Shown: positions 46,486 through 56,520, counted from the first letter of the stretch. The stretch: DNA of 64,000 nucleotides from Proteiniphilum acetatigenes DSM 18083 (GCF_000380985.1 NZ_KB905694.1:186001-250000), one strand, 5' to 3'. Program-made: numbers and translations. Notes: a model not told the origin generated them from the letters alone.

Positions 46486-47619
46486 ATGCGCGCGCTGATC
46501 AATGCTTTTATCATACATCTTACACTCAATATTTTGGTTTTTCTGAAAGGGTGGAATGCCTTTGAAGGAAAAAAAGCGGCACGCATCATAATGATTGTCG
46601 TTTTCGGAACGGAACTGCTGGTCTATTCCATTGGTTTTATTTTTTACCGCCATCTGCCGGAAGCCGTTACCCAGTTTATCCGGGTAATGGGTACCAGTTG
46701 GATGTTGTTCCTTTTATACAGTGGCGGCATATGGCTGATAATCGACCTGGTTAATGCTATACGCCAAAGAATATCACACAAGCCATGGCGTATAAGGGAA
46801 CAATCACAGCGTTTCAAAATAACGACCTATCTCGTTACAATACTGATTGTTGCAGGCATTATGACCCATGGTCGATACCAATTTATGCATCCGGTAGTAC
46901 AACAGGTGCCCGTAACTATCCATAAACCGGCAGGACAAACGGATTCCCTAAGGATTGCGGTAATCGGTGACCTGCATTTGGGATACATGATCAACAGGCA
47001 GCACACAAAACGGTTTGTAGACCTGATCATGGCACAGCAGCCCGATTTGATCCTGTTCGTAGGAGATATTATCGATGCCCATATCGAACCGATACTGCAA
47101 CAACGGATGGGTGATGAACTGCTGCGTTTGCACGCTCCTTTAGGGGTATTCTCCTGTACGGGCAATCACGAATACCGCTACGATTCGGAAGAGAAAATCG
47201 CATTATTGAATAACCTGGGGATCACTATATTGCGCGATTCGGCCGTACTGATAGATAGCAATCTTTACGTGGTAGGACGTGAAGACAAGGTTGTCCCCAC
47301 GAGGAAACCCCTGAAGAAAATACTTGCCGACCAGTCAGTAGAGATGTCGAAACCGGTGATCGTACTGAATCATACGCCGGACGATCTCGCTGAGGAAGCG
47401 GATGCGGGAGCAGATATCGCACTTTACGGACATACACACCACGGGCAGGTCTTTCCAGGAAACATAGCAACGGAGTTTGTTTTTGAGGTTGCTCATGGTT
47501 ACAAGAAAAAAGGTAACACACATATCTATGTGACTTCCGGTATCGGGCTCGTCGGCCCGCAATACCGCATCGGTACGGTCTCGGAAATGGTGATGCTGAC
47601 TGTAAAATTCCGGCAATAA
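46486..47619 (+). CDS. Membrane-anchored metallophosphoesterase
   Basis: 377-residue protein. The ATG at 46486 (MRALINAFIIHLTLNIL) is preferred to an in-frame TTG at 46414. Three to four hydrophobic segments in the first 135 residues anchor it in the inner membrane. The calcineurin-like domain follows with the metal-binding motifs GDLHLG, GDIID, GNHEYR and YGHTHHGQVFP. This is the YkuE/YaeI-like group; proposed substrates include lipid-linked pyrophosphates, but none is shown by the sequence. It is convergent with murF (3 bp apart). Confidence 0.9.
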   Translation: MRALINAFIIHLTLNILVFLKGWNAFEGKKAARIIMIVVFGTELLVYSIGFIFYRHLPEAVTQFIRVMGTSWMLFLLYSGGIWLIIDLVNAIRQRISHKPWRIREQSQRFKITTYLVTILIVAGIMTHGRYQFMHPVVQQVPVTIHKPAGQTDSLRIAVIGDLHLGYMINRQHTKRFVDLIMAQQPDLILFVGDIIDAHIEPILQQRMGDELLRLHAPLGVFSCTGNHEYRYDSEEKIALLNNLGITILRDSAVLIDSNLYVVGREDKVVPTRKPLKKILADQSVEMSKPVIVLNHTPDDLAEEADAGADIALYGHTHHGQVFPGNIATEFVFEVAHGYKKKGNTHIYVTSGIGLVGPQYRIGTVSEMVMLTVKFRQ

Positions 47620-47622
47620 TCT

Positions 47623-48921
47623 TTACAGGCATTCGACCGCTTTTTCCAAATGGACGGAGTGGGAACCTTTCAACAGAATATAGCGATTGGAGACAGGCTC
47701 CTTTTTCAGCGTCTCTGTTAATTCCTCCACATCGTCAAACAACCGGAAAGTATCATTCACCGCGATCCACTTGCTGAAAATTGAACCCACCAGATAAACC
47801 TTCTCATAGGGCTGTTCCCGCAAAAACCGTACTATCTTCTCGTGCTCTTCATCACTACTCTCTCCCAACTCTTTCATCTCTCCCAGTATCACCATTTTAG
47901 ATAACGATGAAGGGATGGAAGAGAAGAATTCCAATGCAGCCCTCATACTGGTGGGGTTTGCATTATAGGCGTCGATGATGAGGTCATTTTTTTCAGTACG
48001 CTTGAACTGGGAACGATGGTTTGTAGGCTCATATTCTTCCAGCGCAGCACTGATGCGCTCGGCATTGATTCCGAAGAATTTGCAGACTGCAACCGCCGCA
48101 ATGGCATTATCGAAGTTGAATTCACCTACCAGTCGGGTCTTGACACGGTAAGGGCTATCGAAAAAGCTCCAGTCGAATTCGAGGAATGGAGTGGCATTGG
48201 CAATCGTACCCGAAGCAAAGAGCGACGGATCATTCTTGCCGTAAAGTATCCTGTTCATACCTTCTGACCGCTCGTACAGGATCTGGTTATCTTTATTCAC
48301 AAACACTTTTCCGCCTCGCTCGCGGATAAAATCATATAATTCGCATTTGGTACCGACCAGATTCTCGAAGCTTCCAAATCCCTCCATATGCGCCTTTCCT
48401 ACATTGGTGATAATTCCATAGTTGGGTTCGGCAATTTCACAGAGCTCCCTGATATCTCCCGGGTGACTGGCTCCCATTTCCACTACGCCTATCTCATGCG
48501 ATTTATTCATGGATAATAATGTAAGGGGAACACCAATATGATTATTCAGGTTTCCCTGGGTATAAGCTATTTTAAATTCTTTCGACAGGGCTACGGCGAT
48601 CAGTTCTTTGGTAGTTGTTTTTCCATTTGTCCCCGTAATGCCGACAATAGGAATTTTCAACTTCTTCCGGTGCCAATTGGCCAGCTTCTGAAGAGAAAGC
48701 AATACATCCTTTACCAGAATGATCCTGTCGTTTTCTCTCTCCGGTTCCTCATCTACAACGGCATAAGCGCATCCTGCTTCGATCGCTTTTTCGGCGAACA
48801 GGTTTCCATTAAATCTTTCTCCTTTCAAGGCAAAAAAGATAGAATCCTTGGGACATATCCGCGAATCGGTAGTGACGGAAGGATATTGAAGGAACAGATT
48901 GTATAGTGCTGCGGTTTCCAT
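47623..48921 (-). CDS. murF: UDP-N-acetylmuramoyl-tripeptide--D-alanyl-D-alanine ligase
   Basis: 432-residue Mur ligase that adds D-Ala-D-Ala to the peptidoglycan precursor in the cytoplasm. The ATP motif is GITGTNGKTTTKEL (95-108), with SIFFALKGERFNGNLF at the N-terminus, VVEMGASHPGDI, ITNVGKAHMEGFGSFE and DAYNANPTSMRAAL. Length is slightly under the E. coli enzyme, as usual in this phylum. It lies 18 bp after the C1 peptidase gene and is probably cotranscribed with it, away from the main mur cluster. Confidence 0.96.
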   Translation of the reverse strand: METAALYNLFLQYPSVTTDSRICPKDSIFFALKGERFNGNLFAEKAIEAGCAYAVVDEEPERENDRIILVKDVLLSLQKLANWHRKKLKIPIVGITGTNGKTTTKELIAVALSKEFKIAYTQGNLNNHIGVPLTLLSMNKSHEIGVVEMGASHPGDIRELCEIAEPNYGIITNVGKAHMEGFGSFENLVGTKCELYDFIRERGGKVFVNKDNQILYERSEGMNRILYGKNDPSLFASGTIANATPFLEFDWSFFDSPYRVKTRLVGEFNFDNAIAAVAVCKFFGINAERISAALEEYEPTNHRSQFKRTEKNDLIIDAYNANPTSMRAALEFFSSIPSSLSKMVILGEMKELGESSDEEHEKIVRFLREQPYEKVYLVGSIFSKWIAVNDTFRLFDDVEELTETLKKEPVSNRYILLKGSHSVHLEKAVECL

Positions 48922-48939
48922 ATAGCTTAAGCTAATGAT

Positions 48940-50109
48940 CTATAAACCCAATTTTGCTGCAATCGGTGCAGGGATGGCATCCCGATGCAAGACAATACTC
49001 AAAGTCTTGTAGCGCACGAACGGATCTGAGGCATACCAAAGACCTTTGTAAGGACCGGTTTCACCCCATGAATTTTTCACCATATAGAACTTGTTTCCAT
49101 TCTGATCTTTAGCAATACCGTAGATTTGCATACCATGATCATCGGTAGTCTGATAGTTATCGAAAGACTCCTGCCTCATCTCCTGGGTGATCTTTTTTTC
49201 CGCAAGCACTTCCGTTCCGACGCGGGCTCTCAGATTGGCATCCCGTTCGCGGATAGAGAGACCGAGCCACTTGGCCTGATCAGTGCCTGCATTCTCAGTA
49301 GCATTTTCGTCGGGTATAATAGCAATCCCTTCACGTGAAAAACCAGCTTCACTCACATCGGAGGCCCACGCAATGGTGTATCCCTTCATAATCGCGTTCT
49401 CCATCACTTCCATCAATTCATCAATAGGAAGATTATAAGAATTAGCCCAGCGCCAGTTATCGGGCACCTCAATTGCAAAAGGCTTGTAGAAAGGGTGGTG
49501 CGTAAAGGAAGTCAACGAAATATAATCCTCTTGCCTGAGGCCAAGAAACTCCTTAAAGGTATGCGGAGTATATTGTTTACCCTGATAGGTAAATGTTTCG
49601 GGTAAAGGGCCGAGATAAGTATCCAGTATTCCCGAAAATGCGTCGGACCAGACAGGAGAGAGGCTCCGTGCACCTATAATTCCATCCATATATCCTTTCA
49701 GTACTTTATCAAGCTCACCGTGATTATGTGTTTCAGAACCGTAATTGAGTCCCTGGTATGCATCCTCCGGCATTATTCCATATTCATTGATGGTCTCCAC
49801 CACATCAGCAAAAGATCCCCCCGCTGCAAAATTGAGATTGCCATGCAGACGTGCATATTTTTGCGCCTTGTCTTCATAATTTCTACGTACGATATACATT
49901 TCAGAGAGATCAAATTCCCCCTTCCCCATACGGATCAGTTCCGACTCTAACATTCCTATACCCGAAAAACTCCAGCAAGTTCCTGAACTGGCCTGATTCT
50001 TTACCGGTGTAATAGGATTTTCTTTTATCACTGAAAAGTTATATGCACTCTGTGCCGAAATGGCTAATGTTGCCAAAAGAAGAATAAAGACCGCAATCAA
50101 TCTGCTCAT
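48940..50109 (-). CDS. C1-family cysteine peptidase (bleomycin-hydrolase-like aminopeptidase)
   Basis: 389-residue exported papain-fold peptidase (signal peptide 1-20, ending AISAQS). Catalytic residues: Cys45 in NQASSGTCWSFSG with the preceding Gln39, His325 in DDHGMQIYG, and Asn346 in VKNSWGE. This is the C1B/bleomycin hydrolase layout, which usually trims peptides from the N-terminus. It lacks a propeptide of papain type. It has its own -7 box and is followed closely by murF. Confidence 0.92.
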   Translation of the reverse strand: MSRLIAVFILLLATLAISAQSAYNFSVIKENPITPVKNQASSGTCWSFSGIGMLESELIRMGKGEFDLSEMYIVRRNYEDKAQKYARLHGNLNFAAGGSFADVVETINEYGIMPEDAYQGLNYGSETHNHGELDKVLKGYMDGIIGARSLSPVWSDAFSGILDTYLGPLPETFTYQGKQYTPHTFKEFLGLRQEDYISLTSFTHHPFYKPFAIEVPDNWRWANSYNLPIDELMEVMENAIMKGYTIAWASDVSEAGFSREGIAIIPDENATENAGTDQAKWLGLSIRERDANLRARVGTEVLAEKKITQEMRQESFDNYQTTDDHGMQIYGIAKDQNGNKFYMVKNSWGETGPYKGLWYASDPFVRYKTLSIVLHRDAIPAPIAAKLGL

Positions 50110-50182
50110 AATAATAGTTCTATTTTTTATCAGTTGTTACATGAAATAAATAACGTATGAAGTGCTAATAACGTGCGAAGCA

Positions 50183-50190
50183 CAAATATA
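50183..50190 (-). promoter_or_regulatory. Putative -7 box for the C1 peptidase / murF unit
   Basis: Minus-strand TATATTTG followed by TGC, about 74 bp before the ATG at 50109. Confidence 0.5.
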
Positions 50191-50286
50191 CCATAAATCG
50201 GAGAATTACTGCTGTTTTTTGTACAACGATTTCCATAAAAAGTCAAAAAAGAGGTATCTTTACGGACTCAAATAAATTGTTTTGAT

Positions 50287-50742
50287 ATGGATGATTTAAA
50301 GCCTACAAAAAAAAGAATGCGTAAGGGACTATTGTGGTTCCTCGGAATATTGATAGTTGCTCTCGGAATTTTCATTTATGTACGTTTCTATTATGTATTT
50401 GGAACGGGGGTAAAATCGGGGGAGTTGAACTATCTTGTTTACAAGGGAGTTATCTTTAAAACCTACGAGGGTAAACTGATCCAGTCGGGATTCCGGGCCG
50501 ACAAACCGGGTGGTTTACAGTCGAATCAGTTTGAATTCTCGGTAGAAGACAAAAAAATTGCAGAACAACTGATGATATCCAGCGGCAAGAATGTTCAGTT
50601 GCATTACAAAGAGTATTTCGGCACCTTACCCTGGCGGGGTTACACCAAATTTATCGTGGACAGCATCATTATGATAGAGGAGAAGCCCAACAGTACGGAT
50701 CTGGAAGAGGAGTTAACTCCCTATATCCTTGAATCTATGTAA
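50287..50742 (+). CDS. Conserved small membrane-anchored protein, function unknown
   Basis: 151 residues: a basic N-terminus (KKRMRKG), one membrane helix (about 14-34, LLWFLGILIVALGIFIYVRF), then a soluble domain with SGELNYLVYKGVIFKTYEGKLIQ and LHYKEYFGTLPWRGYTKF. Similar Bacteroidales proteins exist and are sometimes misnamed 6-phosphogluconate dehydrogenase; no such motif is present. It lies 10 bp upstream of the RNase H gene. A TATCTTTA box at 50255-50262 may be its promoter. Confidence 0.75.
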   Translation: MDDLKPTKKRMRKGLLWFLGILIVALGIFIYVRFYYVFGTGVKSGELNYLVYKGVIFKTYEGKLIQSGFRADKPGGLQSNQFEFSVEDKKIAEQLMISSGKNVQLHYKEYFGTLPWRGYTKFIVDSIIMIEEKPNSTDLEEELTPYILESM

Positions 50743-50752
50743 GGCGGGGTTG

Positions 50753-51385
50753 ATGGCGAAAAAGAAGTTCTATGTCGTTTGGAAAGGCGTAAAACCAGGG
50801 ATTTATAACTCCTGGGATGATTGCAAAGCACAGGTTTCCGGTTTCGAGAACGCCCTCTACAAATCGTTTTCTACTCTTGAAGAAGCAGAAAAGGCTTTCT
50901 CGGGAAACCCATGGAAGTCTCTGCAGCCCCAACAGCGAAAAAAGCCGGCTTCAGGTACAGCATCCAAGCCTGTAGAAAAATTCTTTCCGGAAAGTATTGC
51001 AGTCGATGCTGCCTGCAGCGGAAACCCGGGTTTAATGGAATATCGCGGAGTATTTGTGGCGGATAGGACAGAGATCTTTCACATGGGTCCAATGGCAGAG
51101 GGAACAAACAATATCGGTGAATTCCTCGCCATTGTACATGCACTGGCACTGCTCAAACAGAAAGGAAGTACTATCCCCATTTATTCCGATAGTGTAAATG
51201 CCATCAAATGGGTGAAAAACAAAAAATGCAACACCAAATTAGAGCAAACTACCGCAAACAGACCGATCTTTGACCTGATCGAGCGTGCGGAGGCCTGGCT
51301 TCGATCCAATAGCTATCCCAACCCGATCCTTAAATGGGAAACAAAATTATGGGGTGAGATTCCTGCTGATTTCGGAAGAAAATAA
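50753..51385 (+). CDS. Ribonuclease H (viroplasmin-domain type I RNase H)
   Basis: 210-residue enzyme that removes RNA from RNA-DNA hybrids. The ATG at 50753 (MAKKKFYVVW) is preferred to an in-frame TTG at 50729. The N-terminal caulimovirus viroplasmin/HBD domain (about 4-50, KFYVVWKGVKPGIYNSWDDC) binds hybrids. The RNase H domain follows with the D-E-D-D set in VDAACSGNPG, NNIGEFLAIVHAL, IYSDSVNAIKWV and the final EIPADFGRK. It overlaps nothing and is convergent with tatD (4 bp). Confidence 0.93.
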   Translation: MAKKKFYVVWKGVKPGIYNSWDDCKAQVSGFENALYKSFSTLEEAEKAFSGNPWKSLQPQQRKKPASGTASKPVEKFFPESIAVDAACSGNPGLMEYRGVFVADRTEIFHMGPMAEGTNNIGEFLAIVHALALLKQKGSTIPIYSDSVNAIKWVKNKKCNTKLEQTTANRPIFDLIERAEAWLRSNSYPNPILKWETKLWGEIPADFGRK

Positions 51386-51389
51386 TATT

Positions 51390-52091
51390 TCAGTCCTCGG
51401 CTTCTTCTTCGTCGGGATAATAAGGTTTAGGGGGTTGAAGTGTGGGAAATATCCGGCGCACATTCCCGGCGACCCTTTCGGCAAATTCCTCTATATTCAT
51501 ATTCAACGCACGGGAAGTTTGCAGATAGACCTGACGAATAGGCATCTCACCTTCATCAGTCTCACAGAATAGGGAATCGAGGGGAATCATCTGCATGGAA
51601 TCCACATTGATATTGTCTCCTATGGAAAAAAGAAATCCTTCTTTTACAAGCTGTTCGGTAAGTTCCGGTTTACTCCGGTAACCATGAATAATCCATGGCT
51701 GGGTAGGCTTCACCTCTCTTCTGACCCGTATCAACTCTTCCCACGCCTTTACGCAGTGAATAATTACCGGCTTCGACAATTTTTCGGAGAGTTCGATATG
51801 TTTTTTAAAAACAGGTATCTGCAGGTCGAATGAAGGCCCTTTTAATCTATCCAGGCCGGTTTCCCCTATAGCAATGATACGAGGATTAGATGCAATTTCG
51901 GACAGATAGGCCATCTGGTTATCGCTCTCTTCCGAGTACCAGGGATGGATGCCGCACGAAAAAGCGTGACGTGAATAGGATTCTTTGGCTACTTCAAATT
52001 CAAGGGGATAGACATCGAAGATACACGAGTGATAAGGATCATCGCTATCCTCAATAAAGATTTGATGGGTATGTACGTCGTAAAATTCCAT
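51390..52091 (-). CDS. TatD-family metal-dependent hydrolase
   Basis: 233-residue TIM-barrel hydrolase of the TatD DNase family, somewhat shorter than the usual 255-265. Metal ligands: YDVHTHQ (His pair), IAIGETGLD (Glu), KPVIIHCVKAW (His), WIIHGYRSK (His) and FCETDEGEMP (Asp). Members act as 3'-5' exonucleases or D-aminoacyl-tRNA deacylases; which applies here is open. It starts 3 bp after yidD and ends the minus-strand series that begins at metK. Confidence 0.88.
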   Translation of the reverse strand: MEFYDVHTHQIFIEDSDDPYHSCIFDVYPLEFEVAKESYSRHAFSCGIHPWYSEESDNQMAYLSEIASNPRIIAIGETGLDRLKGPSFDLQIPVFKKHIELSEKLSKPVIIHCVKAWEELIRVRREVKPTQPWIIHGYRSKPELTEQLVKEGFLFSIGDNINVDSMQMIPLDSLFCETDEGEMPIRQVYLQTSRALNMNIEEFAERVAGNVRRIFPTLQPPKPYYPDEEEAED

Positions 52092-52094
52092 ATT

Positions 52095-52370
52095 TTAATT
52101 GACCTCTGCTTTCGGCTTTCGCTTTTTCGGCTTAGGATCAGGCACGGGATCATATCCGGATCCTCCCCAGGGGTTACAACTGATAATACGCTTGACAGAC
52201 AAATAGAAACCTCTAAAAGGTCCATGTTTTTTAAGCGCCTCTATTGTATATTGAGAACAGGTAGGCGTATAACGGCAACTCGGCGGTGTAAGCGGAGAAA
52301 TAACAGCCCGGTAGAAATAGACCGGCAGAAGTAAAATCCACGTCAGCACGTTCTTGATTATTTTCAGCAC
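52095..52370 (-). CDS. yidD: Membrane protein insertion efficiency factor YidD
   Basis: 91-residue membrane-associated protein that assists YidC-dependent insertion. Family signature: [20 protein letters not shown] followed by [11 protein letters not shown] and [14 protein letters not shown], with three conserved Cys. It overlaps the rnpA stop by 7 bp, the common rnpA-yidD pairing, and ends in a Lys/Arg-rich tail. Confidence 0.95.
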   Translation of the reverse strand: MLKIIKNVLTWILLLPVYFYRAVISPLTPPSCRYTPTCSQYTIEALKKHGPFRGFYLSVKRIISCNPWGGSGYDPVPDPKPKKRKPKAEVN

Positions 52371-52774
52371 TGTTTACTTTCCTCAATCCGGTAATTCAAT
52401 TCTTTTATGGCTTTCAGCATCCCCTTCTCAACAGTAGCATAATCACAGGGCTTATCTGCCACACAAATAAATGCCACATCCAAATGTTTGTTTTCTTCCG
52501 CTTTCCGGGAGAGAAACAGATGCTTATTGAGCCGATAGGCTTCTCTCGTAAGCCGCTTCATCCGATTACGGTCAACTGCTGACTTAATCCTCTTCTTAGG
52601 AATGGAAATAAGTATCGACAGCGGTATCGTCCTGTTTTGCATCGTCTCCAGATATACTACCCGAAAGGGGTACGACATAAAAGATCGCCCCTGTGCAAAG
52701 AGGGCTTCAATTCTTTTTTCGCCTGTTACCCGCTCTTTCTTTGTAAACCTGAAGCGTTGTTCCATATAATACAT
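52364..52774 (-). CDS. rnpA: Ribonuclease P protein component
   Basis: About 136 residues. It is the protein subunit of RNase P, which matures the 5' ends of tRNAs. The RNR motif is [17 protein letters not shown]. The start is uncertain: ATG at 52774 has GGAGG 5 bases upstream, ATG at 52765 (MEQRFRF) also fits the family, and a TTG at 52792 sits almost on the transcription start predicted from the -7 box at 52802 and is rejected. yidD follows with overlap. No rpmH is adjacent. Confidence 0.92.
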   Translation of the reverse strand: MYYMEQRFRFTKKERVTGEKRIEALFAQGRSFMSYPFRVVYLETMQNRTIPLSILISIPKKRIKSAVDRNRMKRLTREAYRLNKHLFLSRKAEENKHLDVAFICVADKPCDYATVEKGMLKAIKELNYRIEESKQC

Positions 52775-52801
52775 GCAATCCTCCGAAAGCAATTACATCG
52801 A

Positions 52802-52809
52802 CAAAGATA
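52802..52809 (-). promoter_or_regulatory. Putative -7 box for rnpA
   Basis: Minus-strand TATCTTTG fits TAnnTTTG, with the expected transcript start near 52795, about 20 bp before the ATG at 52774. Confidence 0.5.
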
Positions 52810-52848
52810 ATTGTTTTTGGAATCAATCGTTACAGATTCGAAAAAAAA

Positions 52849-53613
52849 TCAAGCGTAATGTTTGTGGTTTTCTTTCAGAAAAGCTTCCAATGCGGCAGTC
52901 ATGGAAGGATAATCGGGTTGCGGAGCTTCACAATCGAGTCTCAGACCTGCATCTATCACCGCTCTCGCCGTAGCATTACCAAAGCATCCTATGGCTATGT
53001 CTCCCTGTTTAAAGTCGGGGAAATTCTTCAATAAGGATTGTATTCCTAACGGACTGAAGAAGATAACCATATCGTAATCGAACTTCTCATCTTTATCGAA
53101 TTCATTACTTACCGTCCTATACATCACACTCTTGGTATAGTTTATCTTCTTCTGATCAAGGAAATTAGTCACTTCATCATTATGTTCTTCCGGAACAGGA
53201 AAAAGAAATTTTTCTTTCCCATGTTTGGTAAAAGCATTATTTAATCCGTCGATCTTACCGGTCTGACTAAAAAATATCTTCCGTTTCCTGTAGACAATAT
53301 ACTTCTGCAGATAGAGTGCAACAGTCTCCGAAATACAAAAATATTTCATCGTTTCAGGAATTACAATCTTCATCTCTTCACAAATCGAGAAAAACTTATC
53401 GACCGCTGTTCTTGCTGTGAAAATGACCGCCGTAAAATCCAATATATTGATGCGTTGCTGACGGAATTCTTTCAACGAGACCCTCTCCACTTTAATCAAA
53501 GGGTAGAAGTGCATATCTACATGAAACTTTTCCGCTATTTCGTAATAGGGCGATTTCTCGCTACTCGGTTTAGGTTGTGATATGAGAATTTTCTTTACTT
53601 TCCGCGCGTTCAT
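52849..53613 (-). CDS. hemD: Uroporphyrinogen-III synthase family protein
   Basis: 254-residue protein of the HemD fold (two alpha/beta domains), which closes hydroxymethylbilane to uroporphyrinogen III. The family has few fixed residues. Supporting segments are KILISQPKPSSEKSPYYEIA at the start, ILDFTAVIFTARTAVDKFF, MVIFFSPLGIQSLL and IAIGCFGNATARAVIDAGL at the end. It overlaps the DUF4271 gene by 4 bp (ATGA). The hemD-rnpA-yidD order is common in Bacteroidales. Confidence 0.88.
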   Translation of the reverse strand: MNARKVKKILISQPKPSSEKSPYYEIAEKFHVDMHFYPLIKVERVSLKEFRQQRINILDFTAVIFTARTAVDKFFSICEEMKIVIPETMKYFCISETVALYLQKYIVYRKRKIFFSQTGKIDGLNNAFTKHGKEKFLFPVPEEHNDEVTNFLDQKKINYTKSVMYRTVSNEFDKDEKFDYDMVIFFSPLGIQSLLKNFPDFKQGDIAIGCFGNATARAVIDAGLRLDCEAPQPDYPSMTAALEAFLKENHKHYA

Positions 53614-54500
53614 ATAATGTTATCTCCTGCAATAGTTATAGCAAAAAGCACCCCTTTATACAATAGTAAATAAGGTGCAATTTCAATCCCGCAAAGATAG
53701 ACAAAAAAATAGAAAGGGCTGATCTTATTTTTAACAAAAATATTTAATAACTCAATGTAAATGACCAGGCGACTGATAAAAAAAAGTACAATAAGGCCTA
53801 TCAGTATAATATTTCTAACTTCGTGTAAATAAACATAAAAAACGACAGGGAGAAAGAAAACAATTCCGAGTATCTCCATCATCCGGGAATAGAAAGTAGA
53901 CCAACCCTTCATCTCGTTCTGTAAAAAGAAAGTGCCGATCAATCGGTAACCCGTAATTTTCAGATAAACTAACAGAGCAAGGCTCACAAAAATTCCAATA
54001 AAACCAAGCACCTGCGTTTTGGTGGAAAACAGAGAAAATCCCTGGCTCCACAGCCATGAAAAAATCAGAATAGAGAAAATCAGGATAGTCTGAAGGAGCA
54101 GATAGAATTCCCCCCATGCCTCTGTTTTGGTTACCTGGCTTTTATGTACGGATGAAACAGGCTTTCCGGGAGAAAATACACTCTTAAAATTACTTTTCAG
54201 TGCTGTTCCTTCCCATCGAAAAATGAAAGCGAATAACATAAAGCTAAAAAGAAAGAGAAGAAAGAAAACAGAGTGTATCCAGGGAGAAAAAGGCAGTGGC
54301 ACACCCATGGTTCCACCCGGTAATAACTGCATGGAGAGGGTTGTCCCCTCTTCAAAATTGAAGAAAAGCCGGGTACTGTCAGTGGGAAAAAGATCATACT
54401 GTCCGAAAGTCATCGGCCATGACTCCGGGACAACCTGCTCTACTTCAGCCTTCAAATAATAAGGAAGAGTGTCGCGAATAGTATCTGAAACCAGTATCAT
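53610..54500 (-). CDS. DUF4271 domain-containing membrane protein
   Basis: 296-residue multi-pass membrane protein with about seven hydrophobic segments (for example WIHSVFFLLFLFSFMLFAF, VLGFIGIFVSLALLVYL and IILIGLIVLFFISRLVIY). The DUF4271 family occurs in Bacteroidota directly before hemD, as here, so a link to tetrapyrrole supply or the membrane is possible but unproven. It is coupled to hemD by a 4-bp overlap. Confidence 0.85.
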   Translation of the reverse strand: MILVSDTIRDTLPYYLKAEVEQVVPESWPMTFGQYDLFPTDSTRLFFNFEEGTTLSMQLLPGGTMGVPLPFSPWIHSVFFLLFLFSFMLFAFIFRWEGTALKSNFKSVFSPGKPVSSVHKSQVTKTEAWGEFYLLLQTILIFSILIFSWLWSQGFSLFSTKTQVLGFIGIFVSLALLVYLKITGYRLIGTFFLQNEMKGWSTFYSRMMEILGIVFFLPVVFYVYLHEVRNIILIGLIVLFFISRLVIYIELLNIFVKNKISPFYFFVYLCGIEIAPYLLLYKGVLFAITIAGDNII

Positions 54501-54526
54501 CCCTTTCAGTGCAATGCGGTCATTGG

Positions 54527-55111
54527 TTAGTCGTACTTAGTGTAATCATAACTCCAGTCGGGAATAGCCCCGATAAGAGCAACAGCCTCTTGGGGAGTGC
54601 TCGCCACCTGCCACAACTCCCGATAAACCTCCTTCATGAACTTTTCACTGATCATCTTCTCCAAAAACGAGAGCAACGGCTGGTAGTAGTTGTTGATATT
54701 TAAAACAATAACCGGTTTTTGGTATAAACCCAACTGTCTCCAGGTGATGATCTCTGCCAACTCTTCCAACGTCCCTACTCCACCAGGGAGAGCGATTACC
54801 GCATCGGCCGATTTCACCATGGCAGCCTTTCGCTCGTGGATGGTTTCGGTGATAATTGTTTCGGTAAGGTGGGCGTGTCCCCAACCGGCATCGACCATGA
54901 ATTGCGGGATAATACCTTTCACCCTGCCCCCGTTTTTCAGCACGGCATCATTCAAAGCCCCCATCAGCCCTTGTTTTCCGGCCCCATTGATACAGGTGAT
55001 GCCATTCTCCGCAAATAACGCCCCCAATTTCGAAGCAGCATCAAAATAGAGCGGGTCGATTTCCGCACTGGAGGCACAATAAACCACTACTTCCCTGTTT
55101 CTGTTTTCCAT
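54527..55111 (-). CDS. LOG-family protein (cytokinin riboside 5'-monophosphate phosphoribohydrolase type)
   Basis: 194-residue Rossmann-like protein of the TIGR00730/LOG family. The PGGxGT-E motif is PGGVGTLEELAEI with the preceding catalytic Arg-containing ERKAAMVKSADAVIAL. The start VVVYCASSAEIDPLYFDAA also fits. Enzymes of this family release the base from nucleoside 5'-monophosphates. The ATG at 55111 (MENRNREVVVYCASS) is chosen; the in-frame extension to 55198 reads as unrelated low-complexity sequence. It lies 26 bp before DUF4271. Confidence 0.9.
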   Translation of the reverse strand: MENRNREVVVYCASSAEIDPLYFDAASKLGALFAENGITCINGAGKQGLMGALNDAVLKNGGRVKGIIPQFMVDAGWGHAHLTETIITETIHERKAAMVKSADAVIALPGGVGTLEELAEIITWRQLGLYQKPVIVLNINNYYQPLLSFLEKMISEKFMKEVYRELWQVASTPQEAVALIGAIPDWSYDYTKYD

Positions 55112-55215
55112 CTTTTCAAATTCAAAATTCAAAATTTCAGGTTCAAAATCAAACATCCCAAATCCTACAACCTCTCGTCTCCCCAGTCTCCCAGCCACCT
55201 TGTCACCCAGTCCTT

Positions 55216-56520
55216 CTACAGACCAAACTCCTTTTTAATCTTGTCTACATAATCCAACTTCTCCCAAGTAAACAGTTCTACTTCCACCCGTACCGGTTTC
55301 GGCATATAACGTGAATTGAACACCTTTTTCACTACTTTTGGCTCGCGCCCCATATGTCCATACGACGCTGTTTCCCGGTAAATCGGGTTGCGCAGTTTCA
55401 ATCGCTGTTCAATGGCTTTCGGACGCAAATCGAACAACATTCCAATCTTTTTTGCGATCTCTGCATCTGAAAGACTTACATTGCTTTTTCCAAAGGTATT
55501 GACGTAGATATTCATCGGTTCAGCCACGCCGATGGCATAAGATACCTGAATCAGCATCTCCTGGGCAACACCCGCCGCCACCATATTCTTGGCGATATGC
55601 CGCACTGCATAGGCTGCCGAACGGTCCACTTTTGAAGGATCCTTTCCCGAGAAAGCGCCACCTCCATGTGGAGCTTTTCCACCGTATGTATCTACAATAA
55701 TTTTCCGGCCTGTTAATCCGGTATCCCCATGCGGACCGCCAATCACAAATTTCCCCGTCGGATTCACATGATAGGTGATATCACCGTCAAATAGTTTGTG
55801 CACATCTTTTCTCTTCCTGTACTGAGCCTGTACCCGCGGTATAAGGATTGATTTGATATCTGACCTGATACGCGATTGCATCCTTCTGTCGGCTTCAAGC
55901 GCCGCTTCTTTGGTATTATTTTTCGGCTTTTCAAACTCATCGTGCTGTGTCGAGATCACAATAGTATCGATACGCTGGGGAACCCCCTCTTCATTGTACT
56001 CAATCGTCACCTGCGATTTGGCATCAGGACGCAAGTAAGGCATCAGCTCAGGTTCATTTTTCCTGATATTGGCCAGTTCCTGCAACAAAGCATGGCTCAG
56101 ATCGATAGGCAGGGGCATATAATTTTCAGTCTCGTCGGTAGCATAACCGAACATCATTCCCTGGTCGCCGGCTCCCTGATCCATAGGATCGGCCTTCTGA
56201 TCCACCCCCCGGTTGATGTCGTCCGACTGTTCATGTATACTGGAAAAAACGCCACATGAGAGCGCTTCGAAACGATATTCGCTTTTGGTATAACCGATCC
56301 CGGCGATCACTTCACGTGCTACTTCGGCCACATCGACATATGTATTTGATTTTACTTCGCCGGCCAATACAACCTGTCCGGTTGTCACCAGGGTTTCGCA
56401 CGCTACTTTAGAATCACGGTCGTATGCTAAAAACTCATCAAGCAAAGCATCCGATATCTGATCGGCTACTTTATCGGGGTGCCCTTCCGACACCGACTCG
56501 GAGGTAAAAAAATAATTCAT
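55216..56520 (-). CDS. metK: S-adenosylmethionine synthase
   Basis: 434-residue enzyme that makes SAM from methionine and ATP. Markers: [21 protein letters not shown] start, [37 protein letters not shown] and [19 protein letters not shown]. The ATG at 56520 is the family start. The frame stays open upstream to an ATG at 56631 (37 extra residues, with a hydrophobic stretch), but this extension covers a SAM-II-like riboswitch and is unlikely to be translated. The riboswitch indicates feedback control by SAM. Confidence 0.97.
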   Translation of the reverse strand: MNYFFTSESVSEGHPDKVADQISDALLDEFLAYDRDSKVACETLVTTGQVVLAGEVKSNTYVDVAEVAREVIAGIGYTKSEYRFEALSCGVFSSIHEQSDDINRGVDQKADPMDQGAGDQGMMFGYATDETENYMPLPIDLSHALLQELANIRKNEPELMPYLRPDAKSQVTIEYNEEGVPQRIDTIVISTQHDEFEKPKNNTKEAALEADRRMQSRIRSDIKSILIPRVQAQYRKRKDVHKLFDGDITYHVNPTGKFVIGGPHGDTGLTGRKIIVDTYGGKAPHGGGAFSGKDPSKVDRSAAYAVRHIAKNMVAAGVAQEMLIQVSYAIGVAEPMNIYVNTFGKSNVSLSDAEIAKKIGMLFDLRPKAIEQRLKLRNPIYRETASYGHMGREPKVVKKVFNSRYMPKPVRVEVELFTWEKLDYVDKIKKEFGL